Positions 40,789 to 49,208 of a stretch of 64,000 bases of DNA are shown here, one piece after another. The notes beneath the pieces were generated by a model. It was given only the letters and a program-made list of their open reading frames with translations, was not told the DNA's origin and did no database searches. Each line of letters begins with the position of its first letter. Within the stretch, counting starts at the first letter, position 1. This stretch comes from Sanguibacter sp. HDW7 (GTDB lineage Bacteria > Actinomycetota > Actinomycetes > Actinomycetales > Cellulomonadaceae), in assembly GCF_011300875.1 (NCBI RefSeq), contig NZ_CP049862.1:1860001-1924000 (forward strand). The letters run 5' to 3'. Both the position numbers and the translations under genes were made by a program.

Positions 40789-41982
40789 GTGACGACGAAC
40801 GCGACCTTCTCCGAGCCCGCCCCCTCCGCGCTCCTGCTCCTCGGGCAGGGGACCGACCTCGCGTCCGAGCGCGGGGTCGAGTGCACGGGCGACCTCCCGC
40901 CCGCGAGCAGCCCCGACCTCGTGGAGCGCGCGCGTGCGGCGAAGGCCGCGCTCGGCGATCGCGTCTTCGTCCTCGGTCACCACTACCAGCGCGACGAGGT
41001 CATCGAGTTCGCCGACGTCACGGGAGACTCGTTCAAGCTGGCGCGGGAGGCCGCGGCGCGGCCCGAGGCCGAGTTCATCGTCTTCTGCGGCGTGCACTTC
41101 ATGGCGGAGTCCGCGGACATCCTCACGACCGCCGACCAGCAGGTCGTCCTCCCGGACCTCGCTGCCGGCTGCTCGATGGCTGACATGGCGACGATCGACC
41201 AGGTCGAGGACGCCTGGGACGTGCTCGTCGAGGCTGGGGTCGCGGACCTCACCGTCCCGGTGACGTACATGAACTCGACCGCGGCGATCAAGGCGTTCAC
41301 CGGGCGCCACGGCGGCACCGTCTGCACGTCGTCGAACGCGCACGTCGCGCTGCGATGGGCCTTCGACAAGGTCGGCGGCGTCGACGGCACGGGCAAGGTC
41401 CTCTTCATGCCGGACCAGCACCTGGGCCGCAACACCGCGCTCGGCGCGCTCGGCATGGCGCCTGAGGACTGCGTCGTGTTCGACCCCCGCAAGCCGGACG
41501 GCGGCCTCACGGCGCAGCAGCTCCGTGACGCGCGGATGATTCTGTGGCGCGGGCACTGCTCGGTGCACGGCCGCTTCTCCCCGCAGAACGTCGTCGACGT
41601 GCGCGCGGCGGTCCCGGACGTCACGGTCATGGTCCACCCCGAGTGTCGCAACGAGGTCGTCGCGCTCGCCGACAAGGTCGGCTCGACGGAGTTCATCATC
41701 AAGGCGCTCGACGCGGCCGAGCCCGGTTCGTCGTGGGCGATCGGCACGGAGCTCAACCTCGTGCGCCGGCTCGCGAAGGCCCACCCGGACAAGCAGGTGC
41801 ACTACCTCGACTCGACCGTGTGCTTCTGCTCGACGATGAACCGCATCGACCTGCCGCACCTGGTGTGGTCGCTCGAGCAGCTCGTCGCGGGGACGGTGCC
41901 CAACCGCATCGTCGTCGACGCTGACGACGCCCACTGGGCGCGTGTCGCGCTCGACCAGATGCTCGCGCTGCCCGGGGTCTGA
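40789..41982 (+). CDS. nadA: Quinolinate synthase A
   Basis: Condenses iminoaspartate with dihydroxyacetone phosphate to quinolinate for NAD synthesis, using a 4Fe-4S cluster. The 397-residue protein has cluster cysteines in AAGCSMAD, HPECRNEV and VCFCSTMN, plus GHHYQRDEV and MPDQHLGRNT. No nadB or nadC is in view nearby, so it is separate from the rest of the pathway here. The start is the GTG at 40789; upstream in-frame codons run into the divergent promoter region. Confidence 0.95.
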   Translation: MTTNATFSEPAPSALLLLGQGTDLASERGVECTGDLPPASSPDLVERARAAKAALGDRVFVLGHHYQRDEVIEFADVTGDSFKLAREAAARPEAEFIVFCGVHFMAESADILTTADQQVVLPDLAAGCSMADMATIDQVEDAWDVLVEAGVADLTVPVTYMNSTAAIKAFTGRHGGTVCTSSNAHVALRWAFDKVGGVDGTGKVLFMPDQHLGRNTALGALGMAPEDCVVFDPRKPDGGLTAQQLRDARMILWRGHCSVHGRFSPQNVVDVRAAVPDVTVMVHPECRNEVVALADKVGSTEFIIKALDAAEPGSSWAIGTELNLVRRLAKAHPDKQVHYLDSTVCFCSTMNRIDLPHLVWSLEQLVAGTVPNRIVVDADDAHWARVALDQMLALPGV

Positions 41983-42043
41983 CGGAACGCGCGCGCGTCA
42001 CAGAACCCGATACCCGGCGTAGCGGGTACCTCCCGGGCGGGGT

Positions 42044-42049
42044 TACCCT
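42044..42049 (+). promoter_or_regulatory. -10 element of a leaderless thioesterase transcript
   Basis: TACCCT, six bases, then the GTG at 42056. Confidence 0.5.
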
Positions 42050-42055
42050 GCTCGG

Positions 42056-42586
42056 GTGTTCCGAACGATTCAGCTCGCGCTCGCAACCTCTCGCCCACGT
42101 CGACCCGTGCCAGGGCTCGACCTCCTCGGCACGTCCGTCACACGCATGCGCGTCAACATCGGCGACCTCGACCTCTACCGCCACGTCAACAACGGCATCT
42201 ACCTGCAGATGATGGACGTCGCGCGCATCAACTACATCGCCGACCTCGGTCTCATGCCCGAGCTCGGGCGGCGCGGCTGGTACCCGGTCGTCGCGAACTC
42301 GACGATGTACTACCGACGCTCCCTCACGCTCGGCCAACGGTTCGAGATCCGCACGCGCACCCTCGGCTGGGACGACCGCTGCGTCTTCCTCGAGCAGACC
42401 TTCCACCGCGGCGACGAGCAGATCGTCCGTGGCGTCGTCGCCGGGCGCTTCCTCTCGCGCGACCACAGCCGCGTCGCCGGCTCCGACGTCGCCGCGGCGG
42501 CCGGCCACACCGAGGCCTCCCCCGTGCTCCCGGCGGACGTCGCCGCGTGGGCCGACGCGTTCGACATCGTCCACCGGCCCCGCTGA
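42056..42586 (+). CDS. Acyl-CoA thioesterase-like hotdog protein
   Basis: A 176-residue single hotdog-fold protein. RMRVNIGDLDLYRHVNNGIYLQMMDVAR carries the Asp-x-x-x-x-H-V-N-N pattern of 4-hydroxybenzoyl-CoA-type thioesterases. STMYYRRSLTLGQRFEIRTRTLG and VFLEQTFHRGDEQIVRGVVAGRFL complete the core strands. Substrate is unknown. The leaderless GTG start is supported by the TACCCT element. Confidence 0.85.
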   Translation: MFRTIQLALATSRPRRPVPGLDLLGTSVTRMRVNIGDLDLYRHVNNGIYLQMMDVARINYIADLGLMPELGRRGWYPVVANSTMYYRRSLTLGQRFEIRTRTLGWDDRCVFLEQTFHRGDEQIVRGVVAGRFLSRDHSRVAGSDVAAAAGHTEASPVLPADVAAWADAFDIVHRPR

Positions 42587-42657
42587 ACGCCAGCCTCGCC
42601 GAGCACCAGCATCGCGCCCAGGGACCTGTTGGTCCCGGGGCACCCCTGCCCGTCGAC

Positions 42658-42663
42658 TAGGCT
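42658..42663 (+). promoter_or_regulatory. -10 element of a leaderless DUF3043 transcript
   Basis: TAGGCT, six bases, then the GTG at 42670. Confidence 0.55.
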
Positions 42664-42669
42664 GGCACG

Positions 42670-43284
42670 GTGTTCAAGAAGAACCGTCCCGCCGCGGACG
42701 TGACCCCACAGTCCGTGCCCGAGGTCGCGCCGGAGCTCGACCACTCGACCGACGCGCGCCGTAAGTCGGGGCCCACCCCTCGGCGCAGCGACGTCGTGGC
42801 CAGCAACAAGGTGCCCCTCGTCACCGACGACCGCCGGGCCGCCGCGAAGGCGCAGCGCGCCGAGATGCGCAAGCAGCGCGACGTCGAGTACCAGGCGATG
42901 CTCTCGGGCGACGAGCGCCACCTGCCCTACCGCGACAAGGGGCCGGTCAAGCGTTTCGTGCGCGACTGGGTCGACGCGCGACGCAACCTCGGCGAGGTGT
43001 TCCTCTTCTTCGCGCTCGCGATGATGGTCATCCTCTTCGTCACGCCGCTCATCGCGTCGGACGCCATCACGATCATCCTCATGACCTTCCTCTACGGCGT
43101 GGTCCTCGTGACGATCGCCGACGGCTTCCTCCTGTGGCGCAAGCTCCGCAAGGCGCTCGTCGCGAAGTTCGGCGAGGACGTCGACCTCAAGGCCCAGCGC
43201 TGGTACGCCGTGACGCGTGCATACCAGATCCGTCGGGCACGCCTGCCCAAGCCGCAGGTCAAGCACGGCCAGTACCCGTCCTGA
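42670..43284 (+). CDS. DUF3043 membrane protein
   Basis: A 204-residue actinobacterial protein of unknown role. A charged N-terminal region with GPTPRRSDVVASNKVPL and many Arg/Lys residues is followed by LPYRDKGPVKRFVRDWVDARRNLGE. Two hydrophobic helices come next (VFLFFALAMMVILFVTPLI; ITIILMTFLYGVVLVTIADGF), then a basic C-terminal tail. This is the DUF3043 layout. A 21-bp hairpin terminator follows. Confidence 0.88.
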   Translation: MFKKNRPAADVTPQSVPEVAPELDHSTDARRKSGPTPRRSDVVASNKVPLVTDDRRAAAKAQRAEMRKQRDVEYQAMLSGDERHLPYRDKGPVKRFVRDWVDARRNLGEVFLFFALAMMVILFVTPLIASDAITIILMTFLYGVVLVTIADGFLLWRKLRKALVAKFGEDVDLKAQRWYAVTRAYQIRRARLPKPQVKHGQYPS

Positions 43285-43298
43285 CGGACGCACCAGCT

Positions 43299-43345
43299 CG
43301 ACGACGCGAGCCCCCGACCCATCAGGTCGGGGGCTCGCGTCGTCG
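43299..43345. terminator. Bidirectional terminator, DUF3043 gene and pyrD operon
   Basis: 21-bp perfect stem (43299-43319 with 43325-43345), 5-base loop, between convergent stops. Confidence 0.88.
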
Positions 43346-43361
43346 TGAGGGATCCGGTGGC

Positions 43362-43652
43362 TCAGAGCCTCTCGAGCGGCAGCTCGAGAGGCTCACCGAC
43401 CGGGTGGTCGCCCCTGCGCAGACCCGCCCGCGCGACGCCGCCCCGGGCAAGACCGCGCCAGCGCGCACCGAGCCACACCTCGGCATCGAAACGGCGGGCG
43501 AACGCCGGCGGCTCCCCGAGCGTCCGCGCGGCGACGAGGTCGCGACCGTCAGCGTCCTCGAGGCGCCACGACCATGCCGCGGCACGGTCGGTGACGGACC
43601 CGGCGCCGACGACGGGCACCCCCGGCCCGGGGGCGGACGCCTCGGACGTCAC
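43362..43652 (-). CDS. Small hypothetical protein coupled to pyrD
   Basis: A 96-residue protein starting at a GTG (43652) that overlaps the pyrD stop as GTGA. It begins [18 protein letters not shown] and contains WSWRLEDADGRDLVAARTLG, FDAEVWLGARWRGLARGG and ends in LEPLELPLERL-like residues (EPLELPLERL). No family was recognised. The overlap and the terminator just beyond its stop support it as a real last gene of the operon. Confidence 0.6.
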   Translation of the reverse strand: MTSEASAPGPGVPVVGAGSVTDRAAAWSWRLEDADGRDLVAARTLGEPPAFARRFDAEVWLGARWRGLARGGVARAGLRRGDHPVGEPLELPLERL

Positions 43653-44665
43653 GCCGAGGCCGCGACGAGCGCGCGGTTGACGCGCGACGCCCAGAACGGG
43701 CCCTCGTAGATGAAGGCCGTGTACGCCTGGACGAGGTTCGCCCCGGCCGCCAGGTAGCGACGGGCGTCCTGCGGGCTCGAGATCCCTCCGACGCCGATGA
43801 TGGTCGGGCGCTCGCCAAGACGCTCGCGCAGGCGGGCGACGACCTCGATGCCGCGCTCGAGCTCGGGCGGGCCCGAGAGGCCGCCGGGGCCGAGGTCGTG
43901 CGCGATCGTCGTGTTGACCGCGACGACGCCGTCGAGCCCGAGCTCGAGGGCAAGGTCCGCGACCGCGTCGACGTCCTCGTCCGCGAGGTCCGGGGCGATC
44001 TTCACGAGCAGCGGCACCGTGCGCGCCGTCACCGCCGCGTCCGCGGCCTCGCGCACCGCGACGAGGATGGGGCGCAGCGAGTCGACCGACTGCAGGTCGC
44101 GCAGACCAGGAGTGTTGGGCGAGGAGACGTTGACGACGAGGTAGTCGGCGTAGGGCGCGAGGAGCCGCGCGCTCATGGCGTAGTCCCCCGCGGCCTCGTC
44201 GGCCGGCGTGACCTTCGTCTTGCCGATGTTGACGCCGACGACGGCACGGCGGCCGTTCCGCGTCGAGCGCAGGCGCGCCAGCTCCGTGGCGGCCGCCTGG
44301 GCGCCGAGGTTGTTGAAGCCCATGCGGTTGCGCAGGGCCCTCATGTCGGTGTGTCGCCACAGGCGCGGAGCCTCGTTGCCCGGCTGCGCGTGCGCGGTGA
44401 TCGTGCCGACCTCGATGAACGAGAAGCCGAGCGCGGTGAGCCCCTCGACCGCCGTGCAGTTCTTGTCGAAGCCGCCCGCGAGCCCGAGGGGGCCCGCGAG
44501 CGTCCGGCCGAACGCACGCACCACGGGGCGTGCGCGGAACCGCGCGGCGAGCACGTCACGGACCCCCGGGGTCCGGCCGGCGAGCCGGATCGCCCCGTGC
44601 GCGAGGTGGTGGATCCGCTCGGGGTCCAACTTCCTGAAGACGTGGTCGAACAGCAGGTGATACAC
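43649..44665 (-). CDS. pyrD: Dihydroorotate dehydrogenase (quinone), class 2
   Basis: Oxidises dihydroorotate to orotate in pyrimidine synthesis, passing electrons to menaquinone. The 338-residue enzyme has the N-terminal membrane-associated helices of class 2, [31 protein letters not shown] with the catalytic Ser, and [19 protein letters not shown] for FMN binding. The start is the GTG at 44665, with GAGGAG eight bases upstream. It appears to be cotranscribed after two small membrane-protein genes 30 bases upstream. Confidence 0.95.
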   Translation of the reverse strand: MYHLLFDHVFRKLDPERIHHLAHGAIRLAGRTPGVRDVLAARFRARPVVRAFGRTLAGPLGLAGGFDKNCTAVEGLTALGFSFIEVGTITAHAQPGNEAPRLWRHTDMRALRNRMGFNNLGAQAAATELARLRSTRNGRRAVVGVNIGKTKVTPADEAAGDYAMSARLLAPYADYLVVNVSSPNTPGLRDLQSVDSLRPILVAVREAADAAVTARTVPLLVKIAPDLADEDVDAVADLALELGLDGVVAVNTTIAHDLGPGGLSGPPELERGIEVVARLRERLGERPTIIGVGGISSPQDARRYLAAGANLVQAYTAFIYEGPFWASRVNRALVAASA

Positions 44666-44695
44666 GCGGAGGGCTCCTCGGGTCGGGCGGTGGGC

Positions 44696-45163
44696 TCAGG
44701 CGGTCGCGGTCGGTGGTGCGGGCTTCGGCGCGTCGGTCCCGGTGCGCGGCCGCGTGCGTGCGAGCCACCACAGGCCGAGCACAGGCAGGACGAGGGGGAC
44801 GTAGCCGTAGCCCTCGCCGAGGTGCGACCACACCGTCGCCTCGGGGAAGAGCTCGGGTCGGGCGAAGGACAGCAGACCGACGCTCACGACACCGACGAGC
44901 TCGATCGTCACGCTCGTCCAGGCGACCGCGCGCGAGCGAGGCGTCGCGCGCAGCAGCGCGACCGTCGCGACGACGTAGAGGACTGCGGCGAACCCGGAGA
45001 GCAGGTAGGCGACGGGTGCCTCGTCGAGCTTGGTGCCGATCTGGTAGCCGGCGCGCGCGGTCGAGGCGAGCGCGAAGATGCCGTAGAGCGCGATCATGAG
45101 CATGCCCATGCCAGAGCGCGTCGCGGGCCGGTCCGTCCGGGACTCGGGAGCGAGCTCTCTCAT
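44696..45163 (-). CDS. Hypothetical four-helix membrane protein
   Basis: A 155-residue membrane protein with helices at about 20-40, 50-70, 78-100 and 115-135, a conserved-looking FALASTARAGYQIGTK loop, and a Pro/Thr-rich tail. Similar proteins precede pyrD in relatives as far as I recall; function unknown. The ATG at 45163 overlaps the stop of the upstream gene as ATGA. Confidence 0.72.
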   Translation of the reverse strand: MRELAPESRTDRPATRSGMGMLMIALYGIFALASTARAGYQIGTKLDEAPVAYLLSGFAAVLYVVATVALLRATPRSRAVAWTSVTIELVGVVSVGLLSFARPELFPEATVWSHLGEGYGYVPLVLPVLGLWWLARTRPRTGTDAPKPAPPTATA

Positions 45164-45519
45164 GCGCCGACCTCCCAGATCTGCCAGAGGCGCAGCTCGA
45201 GGAACGCGACGGTGACCGCAGCGACGAGCAGGACGACCGAGCTCCACCGGGTGCGCTCGGCGAACGCTACGAGCGCAGCACCCGGCAGGATGAGCAGGAT
45301 GACGATGAGGTAGCCCCAGAGCATGATGGGCTCGCCCTGCCATCCGTGAAGGAGCAGGACGACGGCGACGACGAGCTGGACGACGAGCACGCCCTCGACG
45401 ACGGCGGCTCCCCACAGCTGCTTGAGGATGACCGCACGGTCGCGCACGGCAAACCACGTGGCCCATGCGCCGAGGAGCGCGCACAGCACGAGCACGACGA
45501 TCATGAGGGGCAGGAGCAC
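45160..45519 (-). CDS. Hypothetical small membrane protein
   Basis: A 119-residue protein with about four hydrophobic helices (IVVLVLCALLGAWATWFAV; VVEGVLVVQLVVAVVLLL; LWGYLIVILLILPGAAL; SSVVLLVAAVTVAFLELRL). No motif was identified. The GTG at 45519 is seven bases after a TACGCT element, suggesting a leaderless start for the whole pyrD operon. It is translationally coupled to the next gene. Confidence 0.7.
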   Translation of the reverse strand: MLLPLMIVVLVLCALLGAWATWFAVRDRAVILKQLWGAAVVEGVLVVQLVVAVVLLLHGWQGEPIMLWGYLIVILLILPGAALVAFAERTRWSSVVLLVAAVTVAFLELRLWQIWEVGA

Positions 45520-45526
45520 GGCTCCG

Positions 45527-45532
45527 AGCGTA
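45527..45532 (-). promoter_or_regulatory. -10 element of the pyrD operon (leaderless)
   Basis: TACGCT on the minus strand, seven bases before the GTG at 45519. Confidence 0.5.
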
Positions 45533-45617
45533 CCGGTCCGTGCGGCGCGCGGGGTCGGACGTCCGGCCACGGCGCGCGCACGTAGAAGGGTCCTGTCCGG
45601 ATGTCGGACGGTCGGGC

Positions 45618-45623
45618 TAGCAT
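45618..45623 (+). promoter_or_regulatory. -10 element of a leaderless pepA transcript
   Basis: TAGCAT, six bases, then the GTG at 45630. Confidence 0.5.
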
Positions 45624-45629
45624 CAGGGG

Positions 45630-47093
45630 GTGGCTGACCTGACTCTCACCGGCAAGAATCCCTTCTCCCTCGCCGCCGACGCGCTCGTCGTCGCGACGGC
45701 GAACGTCGACGACGCGGTCGTCGTCCTCGGCGACGTCCCCGACGCTGTGCGCGCCGTCGCGGAGCACGCGCTGACGCTCGGCGTCTCGGGCTCCCTCGAC
45801 GAGGTCGTGCGCGTCCCCGCCCCCGCAGGGGTCGAGGCCGCCGTGCTCGTCCTCGCGGGCGTCGGCTCCGGCACGCCCGACGCCGAGGCGCTTCGCCGGG
45901 CCGCCGGCGCCGCCGTCCGCACGCTCGGCGGCGGTCGCACGGTCCTCGCGCTCCCGGCCGACGACGCCGCGTCCGTCGCGGCGATCGCCGAGGGCGCGCT
46001 CCTCGGTGCGTACGCGTTCGACCGCTACCGCTCGGCCGACGAGGCCGCGCGCCCGACGGTCCTCGAGCTCGCGTCGCCCGCGGCCCGCACCCGCGCCGCC
46101 AAGGACGCCGTCGAGCGCGCCGAGATCGTCACGACCGCGATCAACGCGACCCGTGACCTCGTCAACGCAGCGCCCAACGACCTCTTCCCCGCGGCATTCG
46201 CGGACGCGGCCAAGGCCGCCGCGAAGGGCACGAGCGTCAAGGTCACCGTTCTCGAGGAGAAGGCCCTCCTCGCGGGCGGCTACGGCGGCATCATGGGCGT
46301 CGGCCAGGGCTCCACGCGTGGCCCGCGCCTCGTCAAGGTCGCCTACGTCCCGAGCCGCCCGGCCGCGCGCGTCGCGCTCGTCGGCAAGGGCATCACGTTC
46401 GACACGGGCGGCATCTCGATCAAGCCCGCCAAGGGCATGGAGGCCATGAAGTCCGACATGGCCGGCGCCGCCGCGGTCCTGTCGACCGTCGTCGCCGCTG
46501 CACGCCTCGGCGGCGACGTCGCCGTCACCGGCTACCTCTGCCTCGCCGAGAACATGCCGGGTGGCGGCGCGCAGCGTCCCGCCGACGTCATCACGATCCG
46601 CGGCGGCACGACCGTCGAGGTCCTCAACACGGACGCCGAGGGCCGCCTCGTCATGGCCGACGGTCTCGTGACCGCGGTCGAGGACGGCACCGACGTCGTC
46701 CTCGACATCGCGACGCTCACCGGTGCGCAGATCATCGCGCTCGGCGACCGCGTCTCCGGCGTCATGGGCACCGACGACGTCCGCGGCGAGGTCGTCACGG
46801 CGGCCGAGGTCGCGGGCGAGCAGTTCTGGCCCATGCCGCTGCCCGCCGAGCTGCGCCCGTCGCTCGACTCGAAGGTCGCCGACATCGCGAACATCGGCGG
46901 CCGCGCAGGTGGCATGCTCACGGCCGGCCTGTTCCTCCAGGAGTTCACCGACGGCACGCCGTGGGCGCACCTCGACATCGCGGGGCCCGCGTTCAACGAG
47001 GGCTCTGCATACGGCTACACGCCCGTCGGCGGCACCGGCGTCGGCGTCCGCACGCTCCTCGCGTTCGTCGAGGGTCGCTCCGCGAAGGCCTGA
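45630..47093 (+). CDS. pepA: Leucyl aminopeptidase (M17 family)
   Basis: Dizinc exopeptidase releasing N-terminal residues. The 487-residue protein has a variable N-terminal domain and a C-terminal catalytic domain with GKGITFDTGGISIKPAKGM (Lys and Asp metal ligands), MKSDMAGAAAV and the signature NTDAEGRLVMADGL. Ends with the conserved HLDIAGPAF and GTGVGVRTL. Leaderless GTG start and a hairpin terminator frame a single-gene unit. Confidence 0.95.
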   Translation: MADLTLTGKNPFSLAADALVVATANVDDAVVVLGDVPDAVRAVAEHALTLGVSGSLDEVVRVPAPAGVEAAVLVLAGVGSGTPDAEALRRAAGAAVRTLGGGRTVLALPADDAASVAAIAEGALLGAYAFDRYRSADEAARPTVLELASPAARTRAAKDAVERAEIVTTAINATRDLVNAAPNDLFPAAFADAAKAAAKGTSVKVTVLEEKALLAGGYGGIMGVGQGSTRGPRLVKVAYVPSRPAARVALVGKGITFDTGGISIKPAKGMEAMKSDMAGAAAVLSTVVAAARLGGDVAVTGYLCLAENMPGGGAQRPADVITIRGGTTVEVLNTDAEGRLVMADGLVTAVEDGTDVVLDIATLTGAQIIALGDRVSGVMGTDDVRGEVVTAAEVAGEQFWPMPLPAELRPSLDSKVADIANIGGRAGGMLTAGLFLQEFTDGTPWAHLDIAGPAFNEGSAYGYTPVGGTGVGVRTLLAFVEGRSAKA

Positions 47094-47110
47094 GCCTCCC
47101 CGACACGCAG

Positions 47111-47149
47111 CGAAGGCGTGCCCCCGCTCCGTGCGGGGGCACGCCTTCG
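47111..47149. terminator. Terminator of pepA, near the convergent small gene
   Basis: 17-bp perfect stem (47111-47127 with 47133-47149), 5-base loop. Confidence 0.85.
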
Positions 47150-47297
47150 TCGTACAGCGGCTTCGTCGTGCATCACCGCTCGTCGTACATCACGGCTCGT
47201 CGAACGGGTCCGGCGCCGTCCGCTTCGCGTCGACGGTCTCTGCCAGTGCGCCTTCGGACCCACGGCCTCGACGCACCGGGACTGCCCGAGCGACGGA

Positions 47298-47642
47298 TCA
47301 GACCGCCGGCGGATCCTGCGTGAGACGCCGACCCTTCTGCTTGGTCCCCCAGTCGCGGTAGCGCTGCGGGTACCCGGTGAAACGCACGTTGTAGACCGGG
47401 ACACCGAGCGAGCCTGCGACGTCGAAGGCCGTGCGCTCGTCCGGCGTCGCACGACGCGTCCACTCCCCCGTCGTCGCGACGAGCAGGACCGTCGCGGGCG
47501 TGTCGCGCGTCGGCGGCTCGACGTAGGCCTCAACCCCCGTGCGCGACGCGACGAACTCGGACAGGTGCGCGACCGCCGCACGCCCCTCCCTGCCGGGCCG
47601 GGGCGTTCCACCGTCGCGCGCACGACGTCGAAAGAGACTCAT
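47298..47642 (-). CDS. Hypothetical protein, small cytoplasmic
   Basis: A 114-residue basic protein (MSLFRRRARDGG and on) with a compact alpha/beta-looking core: VAHLSEFVASRTGVEAYVEPPT, ATVLLVATTGEWTRRATPDER, LGVPVYNVRFTGYPQRYRDW, and a KQKGRRL tail. I do not recognise a family with a function. The ATG at 47642 lies six bases after TACGAT, indicating a leaderless transcript. Divergent from lpd. Confidence 0.72.
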   Translation of the reverse strand: MSLFRRRARDGGTPRPGREGRAAVAHLSEFVASRTGVEAYVEPPTRDTPATVLLVATTGEWTRRATPDERTAFDVAGSLGVPVYNVRFTGYPQRYRDWGTKQKGRRLTQDPPAV

Positions 47643-47648
47643 CCCACG

Positions 47649-47654
47649 ATCGTA
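47649..47654 (-). promoter_or_regulatory. -10 element of a leaderless transcript
   Basis: TACGAT on the minus strand, six bases before the ATG at 47642. Confidence 0.5.
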
Positions 47655-47793
47655 CCGAGCGTCCCCCGCGCAGACGGTGGCGATGTCAGCGGCATCACAG
47701 CAGCCCACGGCGGAACCGGTTGGGTCGAGAGTCCTAGTGATGACAAGATGAAGTCGGCGTGATCGCCGACCGTTCGCATCTAAGGAGCTGCAC

Positions 47794-49176
47794 GTGGCCG
47801 ACACCAACGGCACTTTCGACATCGTCGTTCTCGGCGGAGGGAGCGGCGGCTACGCCACGGCCCTGCGCGGGGCCCAGCTGGGCCTCACCGTCGCGCTCGT
47901 CGAGGAGAACAAGCTGGGCGGCACGTGCCTCCACAACGGCTGCATCCCCACCAAGGCGCTCCTCCACGCCGCCGAGCTCGCCGACAACGCGCGTGAGGGC
48001 TCGAAGTTCGGCGTCAACACCGAGCTCAAGGGCATCGACATGGCAGGGGTGAACTCCTACAAGGAGGGCGTCATCTCGCGCCTCTACAAGGGCCTCCAGG
48101 GCCTCGTGAAGTCGCGCCAGGTGACCCTCATCGAGGGCCACGGCAAGCTCGTGGGTCCCGACGCGGTCGAGGTCGACGGCCAGGTCATCAAGGGCCGCAA
48201 CATCGTCCTCGCGACCGGCTCCTACGCCCGTTCGCTGCCCGGCCTCGAGATCGGCGGGCGTGTCATGACGTCCGACCAGGCGCTCCACCTCGACTTCGTC
48301 CCCGGCTCGGCCATCGTGCTCGGCGGCGGCGTCATCGGTGTCGAGTTCGCCTCCGTCTGGAAGTCCTTCGGCGCCGACGTCACGGTCGTCGAGGGCCTGC
48401 CCCACCTCGTCCCCGCCGAGGACGAGGCGATCTCCAAGGCGCTCGAGCGCCAGTTCCGCAAGCGCGGCATCAACTTCTCCGTCGGCGACCGCTTCTCCGG
48501 CGTGACGCAGGACGACAACGGCGTGCACGTCACGCTCGAGTCCGGCAAGACCTTCGACGCCGAGATCCTTCTCGTCGCCGTCGGCCGCGGCCCGCGCACC
48601 GCGGACCTCGGCTACGAGGCCCAGGGCATCACGCTCGACCGCGGCTTCGTCATCGTCGACGAGCGCCTCCACACGGGCGTCGGCAACATCTACGCCGCGG
48701 GCGACATCGTCCCCGGCCTGCAGCTCGCGCACCGTGGCTTCGCACAGGGCATCTTCGTCGCCGAGCAGATCGCGGGCCTCAACCCCCAGCAGATCGACGA
48801 GTCCGGCATCCCGCGCGTCACCTACTGCGAGCCCGAGGTCGGCTCGGTCGGCGTGACCGAGGCGAAGGCCAAGGAGCTCTACGGCGACGACCAGGTCGAG
48901 TCGATCGAGTACAACCTCGGCGGTAACGGCAAGAGCCAGATCCTCGCGACGCAGGGCTTCATCAAGCTCGTCCGCCGCAAGGACGGTCCCGTCGTCGGCG
49001 TCCACATGATCGGCGCGCGCGTCGGCGAGCTCATCGGCGAGGGCCAGCTCATCGTCAACTGGGAGGCCTACCCGGAGGACGTCGCGAACCTCGTCCACGC
49101 CCACCCGACGCAGAACGAGGCCCTCGGCGAGGCGTTCCTCGCTCTCGCGGGCAAGCCGCTGCACGCCCACAACTGA
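47794..49176 (+). CDS. lpd: Dihydrolipoyl dehydrogenase (E3)
   Basis: Re-oxidises the dihydrolipoyl arms of 2-oxoacid dehydrogenases with NAD+. The 460-residue flavoprotein has the FAD motif [19 protein letters not shown], the redox disulfide [13 protein letters not shown], the NAD motif [15 protein letters not shown] and the C-terminal [13 protein letters not shown] with the catalytic His-Glu. Start GTG at 47794 with TAAGGAG upstream. sucB follows after 32 bases, so E3 and E2 are cotranscribed. Confidence 0.96.
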   Translation: MADTNGTFDIVVLGGGSGGYATALRGAQLGLTVALVEENKLGGTCLHNGCIPTKALLHAAELADNAREGSKFGVNTELKGIDMAGVNSYKEGVISRLYKGLQGLVKSRQVTLIEGHGKLVGPDAVEVDGQVIKGRNIVLATGSYARSLPGLEIGGRVMTSDQALHLDFVPGSAIVLGGGVIGVEFASVWKSFGADVTVVEGLPHLVPAEDEAISKALERQFRKRGINFSVGDRFSGVTQDDNGVHVTLESGKTFDAEILLVAVGRGPRTADLGYEAQGITLDRGFVIVDERLHTGVGNIYAAGDIVPGLQLAHRGFAQGIFVAEQIAGLNPQQIDESGIPRVTYCEPEVGSVGVTEAKAKELYGDDQVESIEYNLGGNGKSQILATQGFIKLVRRKDGPVVGVHMIGARVGELIGEGQLIVNWEAYPEDVANLVHAHPTQNEALGEAFLALAGKPLHAHN

Positions 49177-49208
49177 TCCCGGCCGGAATACTGAGGAGAG
49201 ACAGAAAG

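Noticed and set aside
42618-42636. Small hairpin before the DUF3043 gene as a terminator
   Set aside because: The stem is only six pairs and is indistinguishable from chance in this sequence.
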